Assembly: GCF_963678635.1 (NCBI RefSeq)
Contig: NC_087062.1
Location: forward strand, 26,376,833 to 26,440,832
Origin: Symsagittifera roscoffensis
Lineage: Eukaryota > Xenacoelomorpha > Acoela > Convolutidae
Length of the DNA: 64,000 nucleotides
Direction of reading: 5' to 3'
The notes beneath the pieces are model-generated. The model was not told the origin of the DNA, searched no databases, and was given only the letters and a program-made list of their open reading frames with translations. The position numbers and the translations under genes were made by a program. Positions 54,284-64,000 of this stretch are shown one piece after another; position 1 is the first letter of the stretch; every line of letters starts with the position of its first letter.

Positions 54284-56662
54284 CGATTGGATGAATCCGA
54301 AGTAGAACTCTTTGACACGCGAGTGCTGAAGGAAGAGGGATCATCAAACGAACCGACAATTACCACCTTTGGGCCTCCTAACCTGGAAACACGCTTGGGA
54401 GCGGTCCCAGCCGTGACCTTCTATAAGCCGCAAAGCTCCAGCGAACCCGGGCACAGAACAGATGTACGAGATCGATTGGGGGAAGCGCCCATGTGGAGGA
54501 CCATTAACCCTAGACGAAGATTACGGCATGTCAACTCGACAGCGGAAACGACCAGCACCTCTAGATCGGATACGAGATCTGAGACAACGAGCACCAGTCG
54601 AGAGGAGCGACGTCCAAACAGGAGCTCTCTATTGTGGTCGAGGCCAATGCCTTCTCCCTGGCACATATACAAGGATGACCTGATGAGACTGAACCTTCAG
54701 ACGGTGAGCTTCGCAGCGGATGCCATAAGGATGCTGAACGGAGCAAGGTTATCGGTCAGCGGATTATACCCGATAACAGGAATGGACTGGTTGAAAGCGG
54801 CTGGCATAAACATCAGCTCTACAACTGCCTTGAGGTTTGCCGACCTAGAGGGACTGCCCGCTAATAACACAATGGGACCAGTGAATGCAAGACCGTTACA
54901 AGACGTAAAATTGAATCACGATGAGGGGAATCCAGAAGAGAGACCTGGAAGACTTCTGATAACGAGGGCGCCGTTTGGACAACAAGTGAAGATGTTCAGG
55001 CAGCTGAAGACACCCCTAGGTCATGTGAAAGAAAAAGTATACCCGAAACAAGTGAATCAGGAAGGTGATGTCCAAAGATACGCCGGATTGAAAGCGATAA
55101 AGAAAGATGAGACTATCTTTGCCGCAAATGACAAGGCAGAAATGAGGAAGGCCAAGATTATGATAGTAGCGAATTCAGACTTCGTACACACTTCCAAGTC
55201 TCTGTTTTGGCCGGACGTTATAATGTTGGCGGCGATCGATCTGGATCTAATGCAATCCGTGTCAATGGCGATTGGGGTACAAAGACAGACAGAGATGAAC
55301 CCAATCACAATTGTGTTTGCTGGCATCAATGACCATTTACGTAGTAGGGGTTTTCTGAGCAGACTCAGAGAAGCTACGACAGCCGAAACAGCTGTATGGC
55401 CAGCGATAAAAGATATACTCGAGTCAATGGGTGAAGTAGTGGATACCCTGAAAGAAGGTTCCTTCACCAAAATGACACCGAGAGCCGTGTTCGCGCTGTC
55501 ACCGGGGTTTACACGACTCCCGGATGGACTAAAGTTCGTGTATGCGATTGTGGCTTTGCTCTCAGAAGGGAAATATGATGTAATCATATCGGCCCCGAAT
55601 CGCGAGATAGAGATGGAGAATCTGAGACCACTCAGGGCCGAAGTACCGGCGGTCTGGACGGATATCTCAAACGCAATGAGAGGGTTCAAGGACCACTCAT
55701 TACACATGCTAGTGTTGGACGAGGTGCTGGGGTTGGAACTGTCCAATTTCAGTCGACAGCTCAAGTTGAAGCCAGGAATAGATTACGATCACCGAGTAAT
55801 TGTGGCGATGTCGAATAACTTATGGTTCCGAGGAATGGACATAAAAGAGGAAGGAGAGAGAAGAAATATTTCCAAGGATACCAGAGCTCACTTGGAGGCG
55901 ATGGTTTTGAGAGCCAAACGAGAAGCTAACCAGTGGCTACATCTATCTCCTCGAGTAGAGGCATTGGGTGCGGATGCTTTTGAGCAAGGCCCAGTGATGA
56001 TCAGGAAGATCCATGCCTACCTTGTAAAGGTGAACCTGGCCGAAAATGCCGAGGAGAAGGCAGCCGAGTTTGTAAACAGAGTGTGCCAAGTTACACTGGA
56101 AACTTTCTGGACTTTGAAGGTGAAGGGAGAAGAAGGCTTTGAATGGACTGATAGCATGCTGGAAGAGCTGGGAGCCGGATGGACTGCGTCCTTCTTGACA
56201 AAAGTCTACCCAAAACTCTCTCGATACTTGATAAATGAATTCCTCCAAGCAGTAGTGGAAGTATCAACCGTTGAATTACTAGCCTTGTTCGTGACGTTTG
56301 GAGCAGAAAATTTCGTGAAAGGACCGGTAGTACTGCTCACCGAAGGAGTTCAGAACTTGCGGTTAGATGGACTTCTAACATTGAATGCAATAACACATGG
56401 AAACTTGGGAGGACTGATGAAGCTGACACGTTACCCAGAGCAGATGAGAGAGAATGTGAGGAAATTTGATGTGAAGAAAGCCACGGATTTGTGGAATAAG
56501 ATAAGAGATCTGAGACATACTCTTATCCAGTACCTCCTGCATCAGAATCGCTTTGGAACAGGAGAAGATGAGACGACTGAGAGGGAGGAAGACGTAAGAC
56601 GACATGTCGGGGGCAAGCCTCTGCCAACTGATCTGAGCTTAGCTATGAGGCCGATCCCTTAG
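54284..56662 (+). pseudogene. ORF2 of element 2, second SGNH-like part
   Basis: Open for ~790 codons in the same frame after the stop. Contains IMIVANSDFVHTSKSLFWPD, VFAGINDHLRSRG (about 55315-55353) and LSPGFTRLP, matching the second SGNH-like segment of element 1, then SEGKYDVIISAPNREIE, LDEVLGLELSNFSRQLKLKP and LRLDGLLTL..THGNLGGL. Ends by frameshift/stop at 56660-56662. Confidence 0.85.
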
Positions 56663-58247
56663 CGCTGATCAGAGGAGCCACGGAGTTTGTGACAGTGATC
56701 TATGGACCAGCAGTCATGTTTGCGTTCCCTGATTAAAGGTGGAAGCGTACAGGAGGTCGGTGCTGCACCTGAACCTCATATCAGCAGTGGACGGGAGTGT
56801 GCTGAACTGGTGTGAGCAGCATGTTTTGCGAGAACTCATGAGCGAAGATCTGTTGTTTGGAAAGATAGCAGAGCCAGAAATGACGGTCGTCAACTTTGAC
56901 GATCACTTCTGTGATTGTATGGGAGAAGTAGAGAGAGGGCATATTGAGGTATTTCCGAAGCTCTGGAATCTAAGGCCCTACGACAAGACAAATGGTGAGA
57001 TCTCCAGGATTCCTCATCTCACTGCGGCATACCACAAGGCGAGAGAAGAGACGAAAGACTGGGGTTATTACGAGAAGCTGCCAGAGGAAATCCCTGAATT
57101 CCCTTTGATAAGAAGGATGTTGCTCGGAGCAGTCTCCGTAGTACAACCTCCTAGATTGAGAGCGTTTAAGACCAATGAAAGGAGGGTAGCGAAAATCTCG
57201 GAAACGATGGTTCCGTGTTTTATGGGTAGAAATGCCGCAGTGTTACAGTACACGCAATTTGCTTACACGGATCAAGCGACGAGAAGGCGCATAAGCAATG
57301 CCGCGACTCCGAAGCCTGGAGCGTTTGACATGGAATGGACGGAATTAAACCTAGCGCCTATAAAGATGAGAGGCAGAGCCGAATTACCTGAGGCCTCCCT
57401 GATTTTGACCAATGTGAAACAGGAGTTAACAGTGGGAGGAACTTTGCAGACGAGAACTTTCCTGGCGCCCTTCGGCTATGAGGAAATCAATGTGGTCCAT
57501 GGAGAAGAGGAAGATAAATCTGCTGGCAGACTAATAATACCGAAATTTCCGGAAGGGGCCAAGACTGAAAGGCAAGGACCCTCAAGTTTGAGAGATACGT
57601 CAGGGGGAGATGATGGGCAGGGAGGAAGCCGCCGATCGGAAGAGCCTATGCAAGAGGATCCCGATCAAGCACAGAAGGAGGACGATAAAGCATCGACAGG
57701 AGGAATATCCAGCTTGGATTTCAATTTTTTCAGTGACTTTGAAAACAACGCAGACGCGTTGGAAACGACTGAACCAGCAAACGAAGGTACTTCGACACTG
57801 GAGCCTCCGTCAGATTTTGCGGAAATGAAACGGAATTTGCCAGAGAGCAGCTCTCCGGGCAATTCTAAAGATAATGAACAAAGACTCCTCATGGAATCAC
57901 CAAGCAGAAGAAGGACAGAAGGCGCTGCCAGAGTACCCTTCTTGGGAACATTACCCAAAGAAGAGTGGGAGGTACATCACCGAGACCATGAAAATTGGAC
58001 GGGATGTAGATTGGACAGAGTGGCCTTCATGGAAGAAGTTTGGACAGTAGTTCAGAGCTACGGAACCCAGTCTATTTTGAAAATAGGTCTCAATCGACCA
58101 CTGATGCGGGAAGTCCTTGACAAACTCGACGAGTGTGAAGGGAGATTGAGTGATTTGTTGATCAAGTCAGCCAATGACGAAAGTGAGGCAACTTCTCCTA
58201 TCAAGATGACACCACAAGAGGATAAAGGAGAAGTTGTCGAGAACTAG
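56663..58247 (+). pseudogene. ORF2 of element 2, central part
   Basis: Resumes in another frame; VEAYRRSVLHLNLISAVDGS matches VKAYRNSVLYVNLVSVVDYS of element 1. Includes RRMLLGAVS, an acidic Ser/Glu-rich linker (about 57540-57860) and YGTQSILKIGLNRPLMREVL. No known domain recognised. Stop near 58247 with a frame change into the next piece. Confidence 0.8.
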
Positions 58248-59883
58248 GAAAGGTGATTCCATGCGATCGAAATTGGTGATTGATAGGATCAATGAGATGA
58301 AGATGAAACTAGGCAGCAAAGTGATACCGAGGAGAGCGGGAAAGACGAAGGTGGATTCGGAAATATCGATAAAAGCTGTCAACTCAGCGAAAAGGAAACG
58401 AGTCGGAGAAGTCATGGATTTGGGACAAGGTGATGATCGATTGCCTGGCACAGACAGAATGTTAACGGATGTAGCAATGGTGCCACCCATTCTCATGGCA
58501 GGAATAAAATCAACGGGATATAAATCCAAAAGGAGTGACCGCACTCTGACTGGAGCAACATTAGAAATGGAAATACTCAGCCAATGTGGAGAAAGTACCA
58601 AGAAAGACTTTAAACCGTCTCCCATGAACCACGAAAAGGGAAGTGTCGTAGGACAACTGGTCCCAGTGGAATATAACCGACTGACACTGTCGGAGACTGT
58701 ATCAATAGATGAACCCGCCGGGGGATACATGGAGATGTTGGAGTACAGAAACTCGGCCAGAGGACACTTAATGGCTCTGGAAGAGAAGAGTGCAATGGAA
58801 GGTTATCTGGAGACAATGATGCAAGGCACCACCCTCGAGCAGAAGGCATACAGGAGTTTAGCGTCAACTGAGATGCAGGCAGAAACGATCCAGCAGTTGG
58901 TGAGCCTTCCATGGAAAGCTGTAGTGTTACGGTACTTTGAGGAAGAAATGAGGACTACACCGAGGATACACGCTCTGATAGCAGTGCCCTACGTGAGGAC
59001 TGAATTACAGCTGAGGTTCGCCCGGTGCATGATCGGACTGACTCGCGAGGAATATGATTCCGAAGAAAGGAAGAGATCGAAAGAAGAAAAGGTCTTCCTG
59101 ATGACGAGCATGAGGGATCTGATAATCCAAGAGGGAATGGAAGTAGCGTGCGCGAAGCGGAGGGACGTTCTCTGTTTCATCCGATTCATGATAGAGCAAA
59201 TTTCAGTGCCAGCATTGAATACTTGTGTCAGGATGCTGAGAGAGGGTGATGAACGAGCGAAAGCCTTACTCTTGCTAGCACTGCTGGATATGCATCAGAG
59301 CAAGCCGATGAGGGTGAACATGAAAGAACCCGAGGAGCTAGAACCCATGAGGAAAATAGACGAAATCAGGAGATTCTCGAACAAAGAACTGAGGCTCACT
59401 AAGGAATCCATGGGAGCACTGCCAAAATCCAATGAATACTGTGGACCGATTAGAAAGAAGTCATACAGTTACGTGTCCGGAGTCATAGGGATAGCGTACA
59501 ACCCGTTTCTCAGTGAAGACATACGCGATTACTTCTTTGATTACGAGCAAACAGTGTTGCTGAGGTTCTGGACGTCGAGAATTGCAACGAATAGAAGCGC
59601 TGCTAATCCGCAGACCAAGCTGGGACTAGTCTTAGGTGAAAAGGTAGCTGCACCTTCCGTGCCAGAATCCGACAAACAAGTGGAGTTTGGATTGGGATTC
59701 TCAGATGAATTACTGAGAACGAGCTTGATGGTAGTGTGGGAACTGATGAGACCATCATGGTACCCTAGTCCCAACGCTGATTCGATACTACTTGCAACGC
59801 AAGATGTACAGAGGGAACTAAATGCGGACTGTAACCTGCGTGATCTTGATATCATATACAAGGTGATGACAACAGCCTCTTAG
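58234..59883 (+). pseudogene. ORF2 of element 2, third quarter
   Basis: About 549 codons aligned with element 1 (PAGGYMEMLEYRNSARGHLM against PAGGYVEMLKARNSARGHLM; NPFLSEDIRDYFFDYEQ against NPFVNEEAREAYFDYEQ). Helical, no family recognised. Ends in TAG 59881-59883; the same frame continues after it. Confidence 0.8.
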
Positions 59884-61480
59884 AGCAACGGGGAAGACAA
59901 AGTGGAGTTGCCTGGCTGGGGACCAGAAGACTGGGTTAAACCTGGTAGCTGTCTGGCAGAATTCTGTGGACTGGAAGGTCATGTTTGTGGAAATCTAGAT
60001 TGCGTGAAAACCCTGGAGAAACAACACAAACAGGTGACAATATTGTTTGGAAATATTGTGATGAAAGCGAAGACGGAAATTGAATTGATCGCAGATTGCC
60101 ATGGAGGAACCGAGGTGAATCTAGTGACTGCACTAGGATTCTACAGTATGTTTGGTTCTTTAGAGTCACTATTGAATCTAGAACAGAAACATGAGATGGT
60201 CACGGCCATCAGTGTAGAAGTGTTCCCAGGTGTTTTGCAAACTGAGCAAAAGCACATAGGAAAATGGAGGGAAGCGATCGAGGCGGAAATGAACATCAGG
60301 CACAGTGAAACTTATCGCAGACCATCGGGAGCGCGATATTTGGTGGGATCGGCATTAGCTCCAATGTGCAAGAGCAGATACCCAGTGCATTTTGTAGCTG
60401 TGGATGTAAAAAGTACGAGAACGATCGTGGATCAAGCCTTCTCAGTGCCAAAGTGTGTGAGATTAGCGAGAATGTCAGAAAGATTTTATGAGTTATTGTG
60501 CAAAATGTTCTCAGCAGTTCTCGAGAGAACTAAGGAGGAGTTGGAATCGATACTGGGAAAGAAGTTCAAGGGATAAGTCAGTGGGAACTTCAGCGACTTT
60601 GAAAGACAAAAACAGAGAGGATCAACCGTCACGGATTACAATGCAGTAGATGAAAATGATGAAGTACACCGAGTGATGATGGAAGGGAAAGCGTAACTGT
60701 AGGAGCATCATGTTAACACATGATGAGTTTCCCTGCGATTGCTTGCTGCAAACATGGTGGTATCCCGGGCGTAATAATTTGGTGTTGATCTGGGACTCTA
60801 GAGAGCTGATCTCCATGGGTTTACCAGACTCATCACGGCCCATAACGGTAGTGATAGTGGGAGTTTTGATGGCGATACGATGGCTGGAAGCTCATGTGAA
60901 GGAGAACAAAAGACAGGAGGCACAAACGCGGGATTAATTGCAGAATTTGGATTGTCTAAAAGATTTAGATCTTTTTGAGACAACATGCAAGATTCTGAAT
61001 ATTCCGATGGAAGTGAAAAAGATATGGGTATGGAGACGACTGTTGCCATGGTTTAGAGCCAACATGACTGCATGGTTGTATGAGTATGCCAAGAAGCATA
61101 TGTCGAAGCACGGCAGAGTGTACAGTGTGTATCAGTTGGACATTGAGGCAGGAGCTTTCAAGCGAGCTTTCGAGACTCATCGGAATGCAGTGACAACAGC
61201 TGTGAAGAGAATTTCTAGGACAAATGAACGTGATGGAAGGGAGAAAGAAGAGATGTTTGAGGAAGATTTGGAGAGAAAAGTGACGTTGTGTCTCCACAAT
61301 AGCTTCTGCAGAAAGAGAGAATCTAATGTAGATCCCCTACTTTGTTGTAAACAAAGAGTAGAAGAGCAGAAGTGTTGGATGACTGCTTCCAACAGCGTCA
61401 GAATAGCGAACGATGTGTTGCATGACACAGAAACTGAAAGTGCAGAGTCAATGTCGCAGGAGGAGGAGATGGAGCATTGA
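59884..61480 (+). pseudogene. ORF2 of element 2, C-terminal part
   Basis: Pieces 59902-60576, 60710-60937 and 60938-61480 align with the end of element 1 ORF2: GLEGHVCGNLDC, ADCHGGTEVNLVTALGF, SVPKCVRLARMSER, DCLLQTWWYPGRNNLVLIWD and the terminal LCLHNSFCRKRE..CC cluster (about 61289-61350). A stop at 60574, a frame change in 60577-60705 and a TAA at 60935 interrupt it. Conserved Cys/His clusters suggest metal binding; unproven. Confidence 0.8.
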
Positions 61481-62297
61481 CAAATGGCCGAAATACAAGA
61501 TGCAAAAAGAAACGATATAGAAGAATTTAGAAGTTTTAGAACTTCTAAACGACGAAAAAAGAGGAAACAAAGATGTGACAAAAAGAAGAAATTAAAACTC
61601 AGAATTGTTTTATGTGTGTGACAAAAACTCAAGTGAGAAACTAAGCAACCAAGTTGTAATTGAAAACTGAAACATTTAGTTGAGTTTTGAGCGTTAAAGA
61701 ATTTGTTGCATTCATAAATTTGCAATTTGATTTTAATTAGTGGCTTTAGAGACACTTACTATTTGTTTAGAAAGGCTTGAGTATAGAGTATAATTAAATA
61801 TTCTAGCCTGCATGACTGTTTTAAATCAACTAGGAAAACTGATTACTTTGTGGTGACATGAAAGGCTTGGGTAATCTTTTGAAGAGGGAGGTTGTTTCAT
61901 TGTTCTTTCTAACCACAGAATTCTTAATTTTAATATTCAGGATCAATAACAACTAAACTTTCCGAAAGGAACAAGCCTAGTAGGATAATTTTCGCTTGTT
62001 GGTTGGCAGGACTGTCCTGCAAACTAAAACCTTTTAAAACCTAGGAGAAAAAGTTTTAAACCAGGGCATTGACGTTGGAAGTCAGAAAAAATGTTTTATC
62101 TTAAGTCATATCCTCAAAGTGAAGATAAGTGAAAAAATTTAGAAGGCTATAGTAGTGTAGTATGATGCCATTTATATTCTGCAGTGAGTCGATATGACGT
62201 GGATACGAGTAATTTCGTGCATTTTGTAAATTCTGTTCGATGACACTGTACCAATATTACGATCATTGCGAGATTCAATGGGGACCTTGACCGGACT
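61481..62297 (+). other. 3' untranslated region of element 2
   Basis: About 820 bp, AT-rich, no gene supported. The last ~25 nt before the tract (TCAATGGGGACCTTGACC) weakly match the conserved box that precedes both tracts in element 1. Confidence 0.6.
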
Positions 62298-62310
62298 GTC
62301 CGGGGAGTAT
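62298..62310 (+). promoter_or_regulatory. 3' polypurine tract of element 2
   Basis: TGTCCGGGGAGTA ends at the base before the 3' LTR (TGTGAAATTC), exactly as in element 1. Confidence 0.75.
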
Positions 62311-63223
62311 GTGAAATTCGACCATAATGAACGAAAATGCAGATTCGGCGATTTCGAATTGTTAGCAGCTAACCTTCCGAATTGACAGTTTTAAGAGATT
62401 AATGATGTTATTGGGACGATTAGTCAAACGGTGAAGGTCGAGATATTCTGGTATTTTGAAATTTTAAAAATTCGAATTGAGAAGTCGCACTTCCGAGAAA
62501 CGGCAAAAACCGCCATTTTGGAAAAAAAAACAGAAACAATCAGAACAACAATAGTTGCGACGAAGATAACTACGAGAAAATTGAAAATCGGAATCGAAGA
62601 AAACAGCAGAGTTAGCAGAGACCGTTCCAAGTTGCAACGATTGTGTCGCACCAAACGTTGCAGGGCCGTTCACAACATTGGTGAAGGGTGGAAGAGCAGC
62701 CCTCCGGAAGGAAGATAAGTTTGTTATTTCCCCGGATTCAAGAATCCGGAGGGGTCTCGGGACTGAAACTTGTATCATTTCATATAAACTTTTAGCTTCC
62801 CGGTTATGTCTTGAAATGAATTTATATAACATCTGAATTCATTTTACGACAATGAGAAGCTAGGAGTTGGGGAAAGGGTTGATCCATCTTCACGGGAGAT
62901 GATGATTTTTATCTACTGAACAAAAACAAAAGTAATATAGCAAATAGTAGTAGCCCTGTTTTTAGGAGTGACCTCGTGGTCTGGGGATACTGAGACCCAG
63001 CCATGAGCTCACTAATTTTGCATGTAAGTAAGTTAATTTGAGCGTTCTGGTCGAAGCCGGACAACAGTAACGTTTTTGTCGACCCGATGTTAGAAAGACC
63101 ACCAAAAAAACTGGCTTTGGTAGAGACGGTGAAAAGCATGAAGAGCTTAGTTTCGACGCTGGCCAGTCGTTTTATAGCTTAGCTTTATTTTCCGTCGATA
63201 TGTACTTCCGGGCGAATGTTACA
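62311..63223 (+). repeat. 3' LTR of element 2
   Basis: 913 bp partner of 37454-38366 with numerous differences in the first half and few in the second; ends GGGCGAATGTTACA. The TATA box is reduced to CATATAAA (62781-62788). Confidence 0.93.
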
Positions 63224-63226
63224 CAG

Positions 63227-63474
63227 TCGCGAGAAAATTGGCCAACCGATGTTTTTTCTACAGTATCGAGGAAAGTTACGTTGAAATCGAAAGAAAAACT
63301 TCGAAGGTCAAGCCCGATATTGGTCATTTTCACAACGCGCTCTGTGAAACCTTGTTTGTCGATGTTGTGTAGAGGAAAACACGGCTTGGGGAGAAGCCTT
63401 AACTCAATAGTTATCTGAAAGACAACATCTTATAAGCATCATATAAAACAATTACATGACATTCACCCCCACTT
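63227..63474 (-). repeat. Partial LTR and polypurine tract of a third gypsy element
   Basis: Right after the stop of the downstream minus-strand gene, sense AAGTGGGGGTGAA (63474-63462) looks like a polypurine tract, and TGTCATG (63461-63455) like an LTR start. The remaining ~235 bp to the element 2 insertion would be the first part of that LTR. No second LTR is in the window, so this is inferred from position only. Confidence 0.4.
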
Positions 63475-63475
63475 G

Positions 63476-64000
63476 TTATTGGATGTAATCCTTCAGGTGT
63501 GCCGGCGGTCGTCGCAGGCGCGTTGATCTGCGGACCTCCAGTCCGGCAAATGGTGATACTGGTGTTGATTTGGGAGTGGTTATTGGTGAACTGTCCTCTT
63601 CTTCAGCACCCTGCTCGGTCGTCACTGGGATACTGCTGGTTTCCTCGGGGGTGATCGTTGGAAAATGTTCCATGGCATTCGGTAAATTCTTCACTGGGGA
63701 CAGATGCGGGCTCCTGGGTTCTGTAGCGTCCGTTTGGGCTGGAATATTGCGCCGTGACAAATCTTTCGTCGAGACAGTGTCAATACGTCCATTTGGGAAT
63801 ACCACTCGTGCGAAATGAGGATTAATGACCTCCGAGATGCTGACGGGTCGTACCTGCGGGTCCTCCTTTCCGCGCACAAAAATTCTCAGATATGCAGGGT
63901 CGCCGCTGCTCAGCCACTCTGGAAGAGAGCAGCCTAGACCGGCTCGCCGCGGGAACTTGAAAAACCTGGAATGGGGCGATTCATTTGTGGCAGTACAGAG
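63476..64000 (-). CDS. C-terminal end of a Ty3/gypsy Pol (integrase tail), partial
   Basis: Open from the window edge to TAA at 63478-63476. It reads NESPHSRFFKFPRRAGLGCS, SLPEWLSSGDPAYLRIFVR, NPHFARVVFPNGRIDTVSTK and ends RRSTRLRRPPAHLKDYIQ. This is the typical tail of Ty3/gypsy integrases (the NE.PH.RFF.F.RR motif, a DNA-binding strand region, and a RRS.R.RRPP end). The catalytic domains would lie beyond 64000. A conventional gypsy element, not of the element 1/2 type; no lesion visible in this part. Confidence 0.85.
   Translation of the reverse strand, partial: LCTATNESPHSRFFKFPRRAGLGCSLPEWLSSGDPAYLRIFVRGKEDPQVRPVSISEVINPHFARVVFPNGRIDTVSTKDLSRRNIPAQTDATEPRSPHLSPVKNLPNAMEHFPTITPEETSSIPVTTEQGAEEEDSSPITTPKSTPVSPFAGLEVRRSTRLRRPPAHLKDYIQ

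Larger units (their letters stand above)
37454..63223 (+). mobile_element. Element 2: degenerate giant Ty3/gypsy retrotransposon, 25.8 kb
   Basis: Plus-strand relative of element 1 with the same plan: LTR, PBS at +12, ~2.9 kb leader, Gag-Pol remains (41318-52303), intergenic region, ORF2 remains (52690-61480), 3' UTR, polypurine tract, LTR. The LTRs differ by several percent, both ORFs are broken many times, the RT active site is deleted and part of pol is rearranged, so it is old and cannot replicate alone. The proteins are clearly homologous to element 1 but well diverged, so the two are separate lineages of one family and not copies of one insertion. Confidence 0.92.

Overview
The window reads as invertebrate nuclear DNA made almost entirely of transposable elements; I see no ordinary host gene, rRNA, tRNA or CRISPR array. 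The organism cannot be named from sequence alone. A TTTTTTTCAG acceptor directly against an ATG (29907-29919) resembles nematode splice or trans-splice acceptors, so a nematode is my best guess, held weakly.

Layout: (1) 110-4590 and 29031-34330 hold two tandem copies of a ~4.9 kb unit carrying a zinc-finger plus family-B DNA polymerase gene of the protein-primed (Polinton/Maverick-like) type; both copies are broken. (2) 4591-29030 is a complete 24.4 kb Ty3/gypsy LTR retrotransposon on the minus strand (element 1), inserted into the last codons of polymerase copy 1. Its two 884 bp LTRs look identical and both giant ORFs are open, so it is a recent and possibly competent insertion. (3) 34331-37453 holds unassigned DNA plus relics of a reverse-transcriptase-linked nuclease domain (minus strand) and of a Penelope-like reverse transcriptase (plus strand). 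(4) 37454-63223 is a 25.8 kb plus-strand relative of element 1 (element 2), older, with diverged 913 bp LTRs and many stops, frameshifts, a deletion of the RT active site and an internal rearrangement. (5) 63227-64000 is the 3' end of a third, ordinary Ty3/gypsy element on the minus strand, running off the window.

The main interest is the element 1/2 family. Each has a ~3 kb leader, ORF1 (Gag-protease-RT-RNase H-integrase, ~3,160 aa, with a macro-domain-like C terminus) and, in the env position, ORF2 of ~2,955 aa that has a complete SGNH/GDSL hydrolase motif set, a second decayed SGNH-like domain and no visible membrane segment. Comparing the two elements exposes conserved nucleic-acid signals: a primer-binding site 12 nt from the LTR, a leader RNA fold whose 8-bp stem has changed on both sides in all three copies, a hairpin before ORF2, and a polypurine tract whose 13-nt core and flank are repeated at the end of pol (a candidate central PPT), with further core copies inside ORF1.

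All domain calls are from reading motifs by eye; no database search was run.
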